Positions 1 to 6,133 of a stretch of 8,105 nt of DNA are shown here, one piece after another. The DNA lies in contig JAFGPH010000219.1 in the NCBI GenBank assembly GCA_016926135.1, positions 1-8,105 on the forward strand. Direction: 5' to 3'. A program made the translations under genes and the position numbers. Within the stretch, counting starts at the first letter, position 1; each line of letters begins with the position of its first letter. The DNA is from Deltaproteobacteria bacterium. Its GTDB lineage: Bacteria; Desulfobacterota; DSM-4660; Desulfatiglandales; HGW-15. Below the pieces are notes generated by a model. The model did no database searches. It worked only from the letters and a program-made list of their open reading frames with translations, and had not been told where the DNA came from.

Positions 1-807
1 GCCATGGTGATCATCTACAAGACCTCGGAGGTGGTCAACTTCGCCCAGGGGGAGATGGCCCTTCTGGCCTTGTTCCTCACGTACATGGTCCTTGAATCCC
101 ACGGCTTCCCTTACTACGTCGCCTTTCCGGGAGCCCTCGTCTTTGCCGTCCTCTTGGGCTTTTTCCTGGAGTTTGCTGTGCTCCGCAGGGCCAAGGAACC
201 CAACGTGCTGGGCATGATCATCATCACCATAGGCCTGGAAATGATCCTCATGGGCGTGGTGTCATGGAAATTCGGGGCCGACCCCAAGACCATGCCCTTT
301 CCCATCTCCCCCTATGACAGCGTCACCATCGGGGAGGTCTTTGTGAGTTCCCTGGAGGTGCTTACCTTTGTGGTGGCCCTGACCATCATGGTCATCCTGT
401 TCCTGTTCCTGCGCTATTCCAAGCTGGGCGTGGCCATGAAGGCAACCCAGCAGAATCATATGGCCGCGCGGCTCATGGGCATTCGAACCAACCGCATCCT
501 CATGATCACCTGGGGAATTTCCTCTCTCGTCGGTTGTGTGGCAGGCCTGCTCCTTGCCCCCACCACCATGCAGCCCTACATGATGTGGGATCCCATGCTC
601 AAGGGCTTTGCGGCAGCCGTGCTGGGGGGGATGACCTCTCTTCCCGGTTCCGTGTTCGGGGCCTACATCATAGGCATCATTGAAAACCTTTTCGGCGGTT
701 ACGTATCCATCGAATTCAAATCGGTGGTCGCCTTTTTCATCATTGTCCTGGTCCTGTGCGTCAAGCCGAGCGGGTTGTTTGCCCGCCATTACGTGAAAAA
801 GGTGTAG
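1..807 (+). CDS. livH: Branched-chain amino acid-type ABC transporter permease LivH, 5'-partial
   Basis: Inner-membrane permease subunit of a Liv/HAAT-family ABC importer; it would pair with a LivM-type permease and the LivG/LivF ATPases to move solute delivered by the binding protein encoded next. The frame is open from base 1, and the visible protein begins inside the conserved N-terminal stretch (IYKTSEVVNFAQGEM), so roughly 20-25 residues including the true start lie outside the window; the ATG at base 4 is internal. Counting from that Met, hydrophobic segments lie near residues 14-31, 38-60, 68-88, 115-137, 165-186, 198-228 and 238-256. The cytoplasmic loop that contacts the ATPases is visible (ARLMGIRTNRI, about 155-165), followed by the family's AAVLGGMTSLPGSVFGA block (204-220) and a KPSGLF end (254-259). 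These features fit LivH better than LivM. The stop is TAG at 805-807. True substrate is not shown by the sequence. Confidence 0.93.
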   Translation, partial: AMVIIYKTSEVVNFAQGEMALLALFLTYMVLESHGFPYYVAFPGALVFAVLLGFFLEFAVLRRAKEPNVLGMIIITIGLEMILMGVVSWKFGADPKTMPFPISPYDSVTIGEVFVSSLEVLTFVVALTIMVILFLFLRYSKLGVAMKATQQNHMAARLMGIRTNRILMITWGISSLVGCVAGLLLAPTTMQPYMMWDPMLKGFAAAVLGGMTSLPGSVFGAYIIGIIENLFGGYVSIEFKSVVAFFIIVLVLCVKPSGLFARHYVKKV

Positions 808-810
808 GGG

Positions 811-905
811 GATTGACTATTGTCGATTGGCGATTGACGATTGCAAAGGGGTCAGGACATGAGCGGTCGGTCAATCATCAATCATCAATCAACAATCAAC
901 AATCA
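811..905. repeat. Heptanucleotide-repeat imperfect inverted repeat (long hairpin) between livH and livK
   Basis: The left arm (811-844) is five degenerate heptads: GATTGAC, TATTGTC, GATTGGC, GATTGAC and a final GATTGC(A). The right arm (871-905) is five heptads: TCAATCA three times, then ACAATCA twice. Pairing 811-844 with 871-904 gives 26 Watson-Crick matches out of 34, plus one G-U, around a 26-nt loop. The transcript could therefore form a long, imperfect stem whose arms may slip by 7 nt because both are tandem repeats. It ends immediately before the livK Shine-Dalgarno, so it could influence livK translation or protect the livK message. That role is inferred; the repeat and complementarity are seen directly. 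Confidence 0.85.
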
Positions 906-906
906 A

Positions 907-912
907 AGGAGG
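907..912 (+). promoter_or_regulatory. Strong Shine-Dalgarno of livK that fixes its start
   Basis: AGGAGG at 907-912, five bases before the ATG at 918, is a near-perfect Shine-Dalgarno. It selects 918 over the open frame that extends upstream to an ATG at 756 inside livH, and the resulting protein begins with a signal peptide. Confidence 0.85.
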
Positions 913-917
913 GGCAC

Positions 918-2111
918 ATGAAAAAACGAGGTCTTTGGATATGGCTGGCGGTTTTCGGGATGGTTCTGGGGGCGGCCTTTCAGGCGGCTGCGGCTGAGGA
1001 AGGCGTGACCGATACAACGATTCGCATCGGCCAGTGGGGTCCTCAGACCGGCCCGGCCGCTCCCTGGGGTGCCGTGGCGCGGGGCACCGGTGTCTTCTTT
1101 CAGATGATCAACGACGAGGGAGGAATCCACGGTCGCAAGATCGAGTATTCCATGTTCGACGACGGCTACAACCCGGCCAAAACCAAGGCCGGCGTCAAGG
1201 AACTGCAGGAGGGGAAGGGCATGTTCGCATGGGCCTCGGGTGTGGGCACTGCCTGCGGTCTGGCCGTCAAGGACTATCTCATGGAAAAGAAGATCCCCTG
1301 GGTGGGACCTGCCGCGGGTTCTCTCCACTGGATTTCCCCTCCCCAGAAGTACCTCTTTGCGGTCTATCCCCTTTACGAATCCGAGGCCAAGGCCCTCTCC
1401 AGGTATGCCGTGGAAAAACTCGGCAAGAAGAGGGTCGCCATGGCCTACCAGAACGACGACTACGGCAAGAATGGGGTTTGGGGCGCTGAAAAAGAACTGG
1501 CCAAGCATGGCCTGAAGCTGGTGGCTCAGGTCCCGGTGGAGCAGGCCGACACGGACATGAAGCCCCACATCATGCAGTTGAAAAAGGCCGATGCCGATGT
1601 GGTCCTCCTGTGGGTGACCCCGGTTCATGCGGTCCGCCTCGTGGGAACGGCCAAGGCCATGCAGTTCAATCCCCAGTGGATGAGCACCAGTACATGCTCG
1701 GATTTCCCGCTCATGATGAAGATCAGCAAGGGTCTCTGGCAGAATGTGATCGTGGCCAATTTCGCGGAACTCCCGGATTCCACCGCGCCTCTGATGCAGA
1801 AGTACAAGAAGGCCCACGGGAAGTTCGCCGCCAAGGACGAAAGATGGGGAGTCTTCTTCTATGCCGGCATCGGGTTTGTGGAGCCCATGGTGGAAGGTCT
1901 TAAGAGGACCGGCAGGAACCTGACCAGGGCGCGATTCGTCGAGGCCATGGAAGGGATCCGGGACTTCAAGGGGATCTTCGGACAGGTCGACTACGCCAAG
2001 TACGACCCTAAGGACATCTTCTCCCGACAGGGCCAGAAGGAGGTCTTCATCAGCCAGTGTGTGGAAGGCGGGAAGGCCAAAAAGCTCACCGACTGGTTTG
2101 AGCCGCTATAG
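918..2111 (+). CDS. livK: LivK-type periplasmic solute-binding protein of the ABC importer
   Basis: A 397-residue extracytoplasmic binding protein (periplasmic binding protein type 1, Peripla_BP_6 family) that captures the solute and delivers it to the Liv permease. Residues 1-26 form a signal peptide: basic MKKR, a hydrophobic core, then FQAAAA with likely cleavage before EEG. There is no lipobox Cys. The mature part opens with the family pattern IRIGQWGPQTGPAAPWG, then FFQMINDEGGIHGRKIEY, with later blocks such as AMAYQNDDYGKNG and a Trp/Tyr-rich C-terminus. Start chosen at 918 because of the signal peptide and Shine-Dalgarno; a longer reading from 756 would translate the spacer repeats. 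It is flanked by a repeat hairpin upstream and a terminator-like hairpin downstream, which may let it be made in excess over the membrane subunits. The ligand cannot be read from sequence: annotation as leucine-binding would be by family only, and a carboxylate ligand is plausible given the ligase downstream. Confidence 0.9.
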   Translation: MKKRGLWIWLAVFGMVLGAAFQAAAAEEGVTDTTIRIGQWGPQTGPAAPWGAVARGTGVFFQMINDEGGIHGRKIEYSMFDDGYNPAKTKAGVKELQEGKGMFAWASGVGTACGLAVKDYLMEKKIPWVGPAAGSLHWISPPQKYLFAVYPLYESEAKALSRYAVEKLGKKRVAMAYQNDDYGKNGVWGAEKELAKHGLKLVAQVPVEQADTDMKPHIMQLKKADADVVLLWVTPVHAVRLVGTAKAMQFNPQWMSTSTCSDFPLMMKISKGLWQNVIVANFAELPDSTAPLMQKYKKAHGKFAAKDERWGVFFYAGIGFVEPMVEGLKRTGRNLTRARFVEAMEGIRDFKGIFGQVDYAKYDPKDIFSRQGQKEVFISQCVEGGKAKKLTDWFEPL

Positions 2112-2133
2112 GGAACGGGCATCCTGACAAAAC

Positions 2134-2167
2134 GGGAGGCCGGAGGCGAAGTGCCGGCCTTCCTTTT
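2134..2167 (+). terminator. Intrinsic terminator-like hairpin after livK
   Basis: GGGAGGCCGG (2134-2143) pairs with CCGGCCTTCC (2154-2163) over 10 bp with one G-U, closing a 10-nt loop and followed by TTTT (2164-2167). The A-run just upstream (2129-2132) can pair with the T-run if C2133 is bulged, lengthening the stem. It lies 23 bp after the livK stop. The U-tract is short, so partial rather than full termination before livG is possible. Confidence 0.7.
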
Positions 2168-2213
2168 GTGCGAATGTGAGTCAATCAGGCCCTCGTGGAA
2201 AGTCCGGCCCGTG

Positions 2214-2280
2214 CCGATCATGGTTCGATACCTCACCATGATCGGAAAGAGCGTTCGTCCTGAGGTATCGAAGGACAAAC
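2214..2280. repeat. Pair of inverted REP-like palindromes sharing a 12-bp core, between livK and livG
   Basis: Unit A (2214-2245) has perfect 10-bp arms, CCGATCATGG and CCATGATCGG, around the core TTCGATACCTCA (2224-2235). Unit B (2253-2280) has arms GTTCGTCC and GGACAAAC (7 of 8 complementary; C2256/A2277 mismatch) around TGAGGTATCGAA (2261-2272). The two cores are exact reverse complements of each other, so they can also pair over 12 bp (2224-2235 with 2261-2272). That would compete with the two separate hairpins. The head-to-head arrangement of two short palindromes is like bacterial REP/BIME elements, and a very similar core (GAGCTTGTCGAA) is, from memory, widespread in bacterial spacers. 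Confidence 0.8.
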
Positions 2281-2343
2281 AGGCTGAACCGGGCTTTTCA
2301 TGAGGACGTCAGCGATTGAAAACCCTCTGCCGGGAAATTCTCC

Positions 2344-3135
2344 ATGACCTTTTTCAAAGTTGAGAAGCTTTCCATCTCCTTCGGCGGCCTCGACGCGCTC
2401 AGCAATGTCGGCTTCGAGGTCAAGAAGGGCCAGATTTTCTCCATCATCGGGCCGAACGGTGCCGGGAAGACAACCCTTTTCAATTGTATCAACGGCATCT
2501 ACCGCCCCAACAAGGGACGGGTGGTTTTCAAGGGCCGGGAGATCCAGGGCAAGAAACCGGACAGGATCGCGAGGATGGGCATTGCCCGGACCTTTCAGAA
2601 CATCGAGCTCTTCTCGCACATGAGCACCATGGAAAACCTCATGCTCGGAAGGCACAATTACATCAAGACCAGCATCTTCCGGGGAGCCTTCATGTGGGGA
2701 AGACGCTCCTTCGCAGGCCGAGAGGAGGTACTCAACCGCAAGAAGGTGGAGGAGATCATCGACCTCCTGGACCTCCAGTCCGTAAGAAACAAGTTTGTGG
2801 GGGCTCTTCCCTACGGAACTCAGAAGCAGGTCGAACTGGGCAGGGCCCTTGCCCTGGAACCCGAACTGCTCCTGCTCGACGAACCCTCGGCCGGGATGAA
2901 CTCCGAGGAGAAGCAGGACATGATCTTCTGGATCAAGGATATCCAGGACACCTTCGGGGTCACCATCCTGCTGATCGAACACGACATGAAGATGGTCATG
3001 GACATTTCCGACCGGGTCCTGGTGATCAACTTCGGGAGCACCATCACCGAGGGGACCCCGGAAGAGGTGCAGCAGCACCCCGAAGTCCTGAAGGCCTATC
3101 TGGGAGAAGAGGATGTCAACCGGGACATTGCTTGA
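2344..3135 (+). CDS. livG: ABC transporter ATP-binding protein LivG
   Basis: Cytoplasmic ATPase subunit (263 residues) that dimerises with LivF to power the Liv-type importer. All nucleotide-binding motifs are present: Walker A GPNGAGKT (36-43), Q-loop Gln85 in ARTFQN, signature LPYGTQKQVEL (155-165; the family's divergent form of LSGGQ), Walker B LLLLDEP (175-181), D-loop SAGMN, and H-loop His213 in IEHDM. The insertion between the Q-loop and signature (about 104-137) is typical of LivG. The start at 2344 is the only possible one: a TGA in the same frame at 2317-2319 is followed by no other start codon. Its ribosome site is weak (GGGA about 8 bases upstream). The gene follows a terminator-like hairpin and REP-like pair, so it may rely on readthrough or on a promoter I could not identify in the 232-bp gap. 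It overlaps livF by 23 bp, suggesting coupled translation. Confidence 0.95.
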   Translation: MTFFKVEKLSISFGGLDALSNVGFEVKKGQIFSIIGPNGAGKTTLFNCINGIYRPNKGRVVFKGREIQGKKPDRIARMGIARTFQNIELFSHMSTMENLMLGRHNYIKTSIFRGAFMWGRRSFAGREEVLNRKKVEEIIDLLDLQSVRNKFVGALPYGTQKQVELGRALALEPELLLLDEPSAGMNSEEKQDMIFWIKDIQDTFGVTILLIEHDMKMVMDISDRVLVINFGSTITEGTPEEVQQHPEVLKAYLGEEDVNRDIA

Positions 3136-3895
3136 GATCAAGAACATCGAAACCTATTACGGACTGATTTACGCCCTCCGCGGCGTGTCTCTCTCCGTCG
3201 ACGTAGGGACCATCACGGCCATCCTGGGTAACAACGGAGCAGGGAAATCGACCATCCTGAAGACCGTGATGGGCCTCCTGGAAGACCAGCCCGACAAGGG
3301 CACCATCGAGTTCATGGAGAGACGCATCGACGGGAAGGACACCGAGGAAATCGTGCGGATGGGGATCTCCTATGTTCCCGAAGGCCGGGAGGTCTTCGAG
3401 GAACTGACCGTCAGGGAGAACCTCCTCATGGGGGCCTACCTCCGGAAAGACCGGCTCGGGATCAAGGAGGACTTCGATCTCATCTACCGTTACTTTCCGG
3501 TGCTCAAGGTCAGGGAGAACCAGTGGGCGGGAACCCTCTCCGGAGGTGAGCAGCAGATGCTCAGTATCGGCAGGGCCCTCATGAACCGGCCGTCCCTGCT
3601 TTTCCTGGACGAACCTTCCCTGGGTCTTTCCCCCATTCTGGTGAACGAGATCTTCAAGATCATCAAGACCATCAACGAAGAGGGCGTGACCATCCTGCTC
3701 GTGGAGCAGAATGCCAGGATGGCCCTGGCCATATCCGACTCCGCCCTCATCCTGGAGAACGGCCGCTTCGTGATGAAGGGCAAAGCCAGGGAACTCATCG
3801 AAGACAAGGACGTGAAGGAGTTCTACATGGGCATCCGTTCCGTGGAGTCCGCCAAGGGCTACCAGCGATGGAAGCGAAAGAAGAGGTGGAGATAA
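3113..3895 (+). CDS. livF: ABC transporter ATP-binding protein LivF
   Basis: Second ATPase subunit (260 residues) of the same importer. Seen directly: Walker A GNNGAGKST (39-47), the LivF hallmark VPEGR (88-92), signature LSGGEQQML (142-150), Walker B LLFLDEP (162-168), D-loop SLGLS, and EQN (198-200) where other ABC ATPases carry the H-loop His. The Gln there is normal for LivF, not a defect. The C-terminus ends in an unusually basic tail (QRWKRKKRWR, 251-260), longer than the E. coli protein would show. The ATG at 3113 lies inside the end of livG, preceded by a purine-rich GGAGAAGAGG that can act as ribosome site. The stop at 3893-3895 is four bases from the ligase ATG. The tight packing livG-livF-ligase indicates one transcript. 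Confidence 0.95.
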   Translation: MSTGTLLEIKNIETYYGLIYALRGVSLSVDVGTITAILGNNGAGKSTILKTVMGLLEDQPDKGTIEFMERRIDGKDTEEIVRMGISYVPEGREVFEELTVRENLLMGAYLRKDRLGIKEDFDLIYRYFPVLKVRENQWAGTLSGGEQQMLSIGRALMNRPSLLFLDEPSLGLSPILVNEIFKIIKTINEEGVTILLVEQNARMALAISDSALILENGRFVMKGKARELIEDKDVKEFYMGIRSVESAKGYQRWKRKKRWR

Positions 3896-3899
3896 ACGG

Positions 3900-5705
3900 A
3901 TGGAAACGGCACCGGGCATCTTCAGAGACACGGTCCGGAAGTATCAGGACCGGGTAGCCATGCGGAAAAAGGAATACGGCCTCTGGCACGATATGACGTG
4001 GAATGACTATTACCGCATGGCCCAATGGGTGGGCTCGGCCCTCGTCTCCATGGGTCTTGAGAAAGGGGACAAGGTTTCCATCATCGGGGACAACTGCCCC
4101 GAGTGGGTCATCACCGACCTGGGGGTGCAGTGCGTCGGGGGCGTCGTGGTGGGCATTTACGCCACCAACGCCTGGCAGCAGGTGGAGTATGTGATCCAGG
4201 ACTCGGAGTCCAAGTTCTTCTTCGTGGAGAACGAGGAGCAACTGGACAAATGGCTCAACTTCAGGGAAGACGCCCCGTCACTCAGGAAGGTCATCGTCTG
4301 GGACCTGGAAGGTCTCCGTCACTTCAGCGACCCCATGGTGATCACCTTTGACGAACTCCTGGACATGGGCAAGGAAGCCGCGGAGCGTGAACCCGGCCTG
4401 TTCGAGAAACGCATCGAGGGGGTTGATCCCGAAGACGTGGCCATGCTGATTTACACCTCCGGGACAACAGGGCCTCCCAAGGGGGCCATGCTCACCCACA
4501 GGAACCTCACCTGGATGGGCAGGGCGATCACCCGGGACAACCCCATGGTTGACAGCGACGAGGTCATGTCCTTTCTGCCTCTCTGCCACGTCTTTGAACA
4601 GCTTTTCTCCGTCATGGGCCATATCACGCACGGATACGTGGTGAACTTCATCGAAAGCCCGGACACGGTGACAGACAACATGATCGAGATCTCTCCGACC
4701 GTGGGATATGCGGTGCCCAGGATCTGGGAAAAATACTACTCCGCCATAACCATCAAAATGTCCGACGCGACATGGTTCAAGAAACTTGTCTTTTACGGCG
4801 CGCTGAAAATCGGCCAGAAGCGGGCCACCCTCATGATGAACTTCAAGGAGGTCCCCTTCTTCCTTGAATGGATCTACCAGGTCGCCTATTTCATGGTCTT
4901 CAGAAAGCTCAAGGAGAGGCTGGGCTTTGACCGGATGAGACTCGCTTACTCCGGGGCCGCGCCCATCTCGCCGGACGTGCTCCACTTCTTCCAGTCCATC
5001 GGCGTGAATCTCATCGAGGGCTACGGGCAGACAGAAGGAACGGGGGTCACCTGCGTATGCAGGGTGGGCAAGGCCAAGTTCGGCACCGTGGGGCCGCCTC
5101 TCTCAGGGACCGAGGTCAGGATTGCCGAGGACGGTGAGATCCTGGTGCGCTCGCCCAGTGTGTTCAAGGGGTACTACAGGAATCCCGAGGCCACGGCGGA
5201 GACCCTGAAGGACGGATGGCTCCACTCCGGGGATGTGGGTATCATTGATGAAGACGGTTACCTCAAGATCACGGACAGGAAAAAGGACATCATCGTCACC
5301 GCGGGAGGAAAGAACATCACCCCTCAATTCATCGAGAACAAGCTCAAATTCAGTCCCTATATCAACGACGCGGTGGTGATCGGGGACCGGAAGAAATTCC
5401 TGAGCTGCCTCATCATGATCGACGAGGACAACGTGGTCAAGTACGCCCAGGACAACAAGGTGCAGTTCTCAACCTACAGGGACCTCACCCAGGCCCCTGA
5501 GATCCTCAAGTTGATCCAGGGTGAACTGAACAGGGTGAACGAGAGCCTTTCCAGGGTGGAGCAGGTCAAGAAGTTCACCATCCTGCCCAAGAAACTCTAC
5601 GAGGAGGACGGCGAGGTCACCCCTACCATGAAGGTGAAGAGGAAGTACGTGAACGAAGCCTTCAAGGATCTGATCGACGCCATGTACAAAAGGGGGGGAG
5701 AGTAG
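3900..5705 (+). CDS. AMP-forming long-chain-type acyl-CoA synthetase
   Basis: A 601-residue ANL-superfamily enzyme that adenylates a carboxylic acid with ATP and transfers it to CoA. Seen in order: N-terminal substrate/ATP domain; phosphate-binding loop YTSGTTGPPKG (185-195); LPLCHVFEQ (226-234); a helical stretch around 290-345 typical of long-chain ligases; YSGAAPIS (350-357); adenine-binding GYGQTEG (374-380); GWLHSGDVG (439-447); hinge region DRKKDIIVTAGGKNITP (459-475); and the catalytic-lysine motif PTMKVKR (575-581, Lys578 likely). No signal peptide, so cytoplasmic. The ATG at 3900 is four bases after livF, with GGTGGAG about eight bases before it inside the livF end. Its place in the liv cluster suggests it activates the imported acid, which could be a fatty, dicarboxylic or aromatic acid. 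Motifs place the family firmly; chain length and substrate are not determinable here. Confidence 0.93.
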   Translation: METAPGIFRDTVRKYQDRVAMRKKEYGLWHDMTWNDYYRMAQWVGSALVSMGLEKGDKVSIIGDNCPEWVITDLGVQCVGGVVVGIYATNAWQQVEYVIQDSESKFFFVENEEQLDKWLNFREDAPSLRKVIVWDLEGLRHFSDPMVITFDELLDMGKEAAEREPGLFEKRIEGVDPEDVAMLIYTSGTTGPPKGAMLTHRNLTWMGRAITRDNPMVDSDEVMSFLPLCHVFEQLFSVMGHITHGYVVNFIESPDTVTDNMIEISPTVGYAVPRIWEKYYSAITIKMSDATWFKKLVFYGALKIGQKRATLMMNFKEVPFFLEWIYQVAYFMVFRKLKERLGFDRMRLAYSGAAPISPDVLHFFQSIGVNLIEGYGQTEGTGVTCVCRVGKAKFGTVGPPLSGTEVRIAEDGEILVRSPSVFKGYYRNPEATAETLKDGWLHSGDVGIIDEDGYLKITDRKKDIIVTAGGKNITPQFIENKLKFSPYINDAVVIGDRKKFLSCLIMIDEDNVVKYAQDNKVQFSTYRDLTQAPEILKLIQGELNRVNESLSRVEQVKKFTILPKKLYEEDGEVTPTMKVKRKYVNEAFKDLIDAMYKRGGE

Positions 5706-5719
5706 ACCCTTCATCTGCA

Positions 5720-5744
5720 ACTTCTCTGCAACTTGCGGAGAAGT
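5720..5744 (+). other. Stem-loop just after the ligase gene, possible weak terminator
   Basis: ACTTCTCTGC (5720-5729) pairs with GCGGAGAAGT (5735-5744) over 10 bp (one U-G) around the loop AACTT. It begins 14 bases after the ligase stop, where an operon terminator would be expected, but no T-run follows on either strand. The sequence TCTGCAACTT occurs twice here, 11 bases apart. It may be a 3'-end-protecting hairpin or part of a Rho-dependent end. Confidence 0.5.
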
Positions 5745-5782
5745 GGGAGGTTGGAGGCGACCGGGTCATCCTGCTGGCGTAG

Positions 5783-5824
5783 GGTCCAAGGTCCAGGGTT
5801 CGGGGTCTGAAAGACCTTTGGACC
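5783..5824. repeat. Heptanucleotide-repeat hairpin in the ligase-efp gap
   Basis: Six contiguous heptads. Four are direct: GGTCCAA, GGTCCAG, GGTTCGG, GGTCTGA. The last two are inverted: AAGACCT, TTGGACC. The outer arms 5783-5793 and 5813-5824 pair with a single bulged base, and the inner GGTCT/AGACC (5804-5808 with 5812-5816) closes a GAA loop. This is the same design as the livH-livK spacer repeat but with a different unit. No coding function seen; role unknown. Confidence 0.75.
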
Positions 5825-5858
5825 GGCGGAACCATAGGAACATTTGAACCCTTCTAAC

Positions 5859-6048
5859 TCACTCCAGGGCCGCACGCAGGACATCCATCAGTTCCCCTTC
5901 CGAGAGTTCTACGGGATTCCCCTTCATGCTGCTCGCCCTCAGCCCGTGCGACGATCTCGCCGGAGTGCTCCGCCGTAAGACCGAATCGGCCGAGGTCGGG
6001 AAGGCTGAGGGCCGCGCAGAGTTCCGCCGCCCAATTCGTTCTTGACAC
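5859..6048 (-). pseudogene. C-terminal remnant of an iron-containing alcohol dehydrogenase, truncated and frameshifted
   Basis: On the minus strand, one frame from about 6048 reads NWAAELCAALSLPDL, then GRFGLTAEHSGEIVARA. A second frame continues with SSMKGNPVELSEGEL, then MDVLRAALE, to a TGA at 5859-5861. Joined, these match the usual C-terminus of group III / Fe-containing alcohol dehydrogenases: LCxxLGxPxL...YGI...LV..A...SSMxxNPVxL..EEL..ILRxAL. Removing one base from the CCC at 5936-5938 (GGG on the coding strand) brings the frames together as ARAEASSMKG. Only about 60 of the roughly 380 residues of a full enzyme remain, and the upstream frame meets TAG at once, so the gene has lost its 5' part as well as gaining a shift. 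It lies against the efp promoter. The family call is from memory of the consensus; a single-base sequencing error could explain the shift but not the truncation. Confidence 0.72.
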
Positions 6049-6070
6049 GCCATTCTCTCTTCCCTATATT
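6042..6070 (+). promoter_or_regulatory. Sigma-70-type promoter for efp
   Basis: A perfect -35 TTGACA (6042-6047) is followed by a 17-bp spacer and a -10 of TATATT (6065-6070, five of six to consensus). Transcription should begin near 6077, giving a leader of roughly 57 bases before the efp ATG at 6134. It is the best promoter in the window and marks a new transcription unit after the liv/ligase cluster. Confidence 0.8.
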
Positions 6071-6133
6071 CCAGTTGCTTTAACCCCGCCTTCAGGACGA
6101 GGGCATTCCCATCCGTACAAAAGGACGGTCTCC

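Noticed and set aside
811..905. CRISPR array
   Set aside because: The units are 7 nt with no spacers of unique sequence; this is a short tandem repeat with inverted arms.
756..917. Possible 54-residue N-terminal extension of the binding protein from an ATG inside livH
   Set aside because: It would translate the spacer repeats, overlap livH and bury the signal peptide; the strong ribosome site and MKKR signal start at 918 are decisive.
903..1817. Long minus-strand open frame (304 codons) opposite livK
   Set aside because: It is antisense to a clear gene, has His/Gly-rich composition typical of reversed high-GC codons, and shows no recognisable motif. Similar minus frames opposite livG, livF and the ligase were rejected likewise.
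2168..2343. Promoter upstream of livG
   Set aside because: I found no convincing -35/-10 pair with proper spacing; absence is not proof.
3710..3725. Loss of the H-loop histidine in LivF
   Set aside because: EQN at this position is normal for LivF proteins and not a sign of inactivation.
5859..6053. Intact small minus-strand gene starting at 6053 (MACQERIGRR...)
   Set aside because: Its first half has no protein-like pattern, while its second half is clearly the out-of-frame Fe-ADH tail; it is better read as part of a frameshifted remnant.
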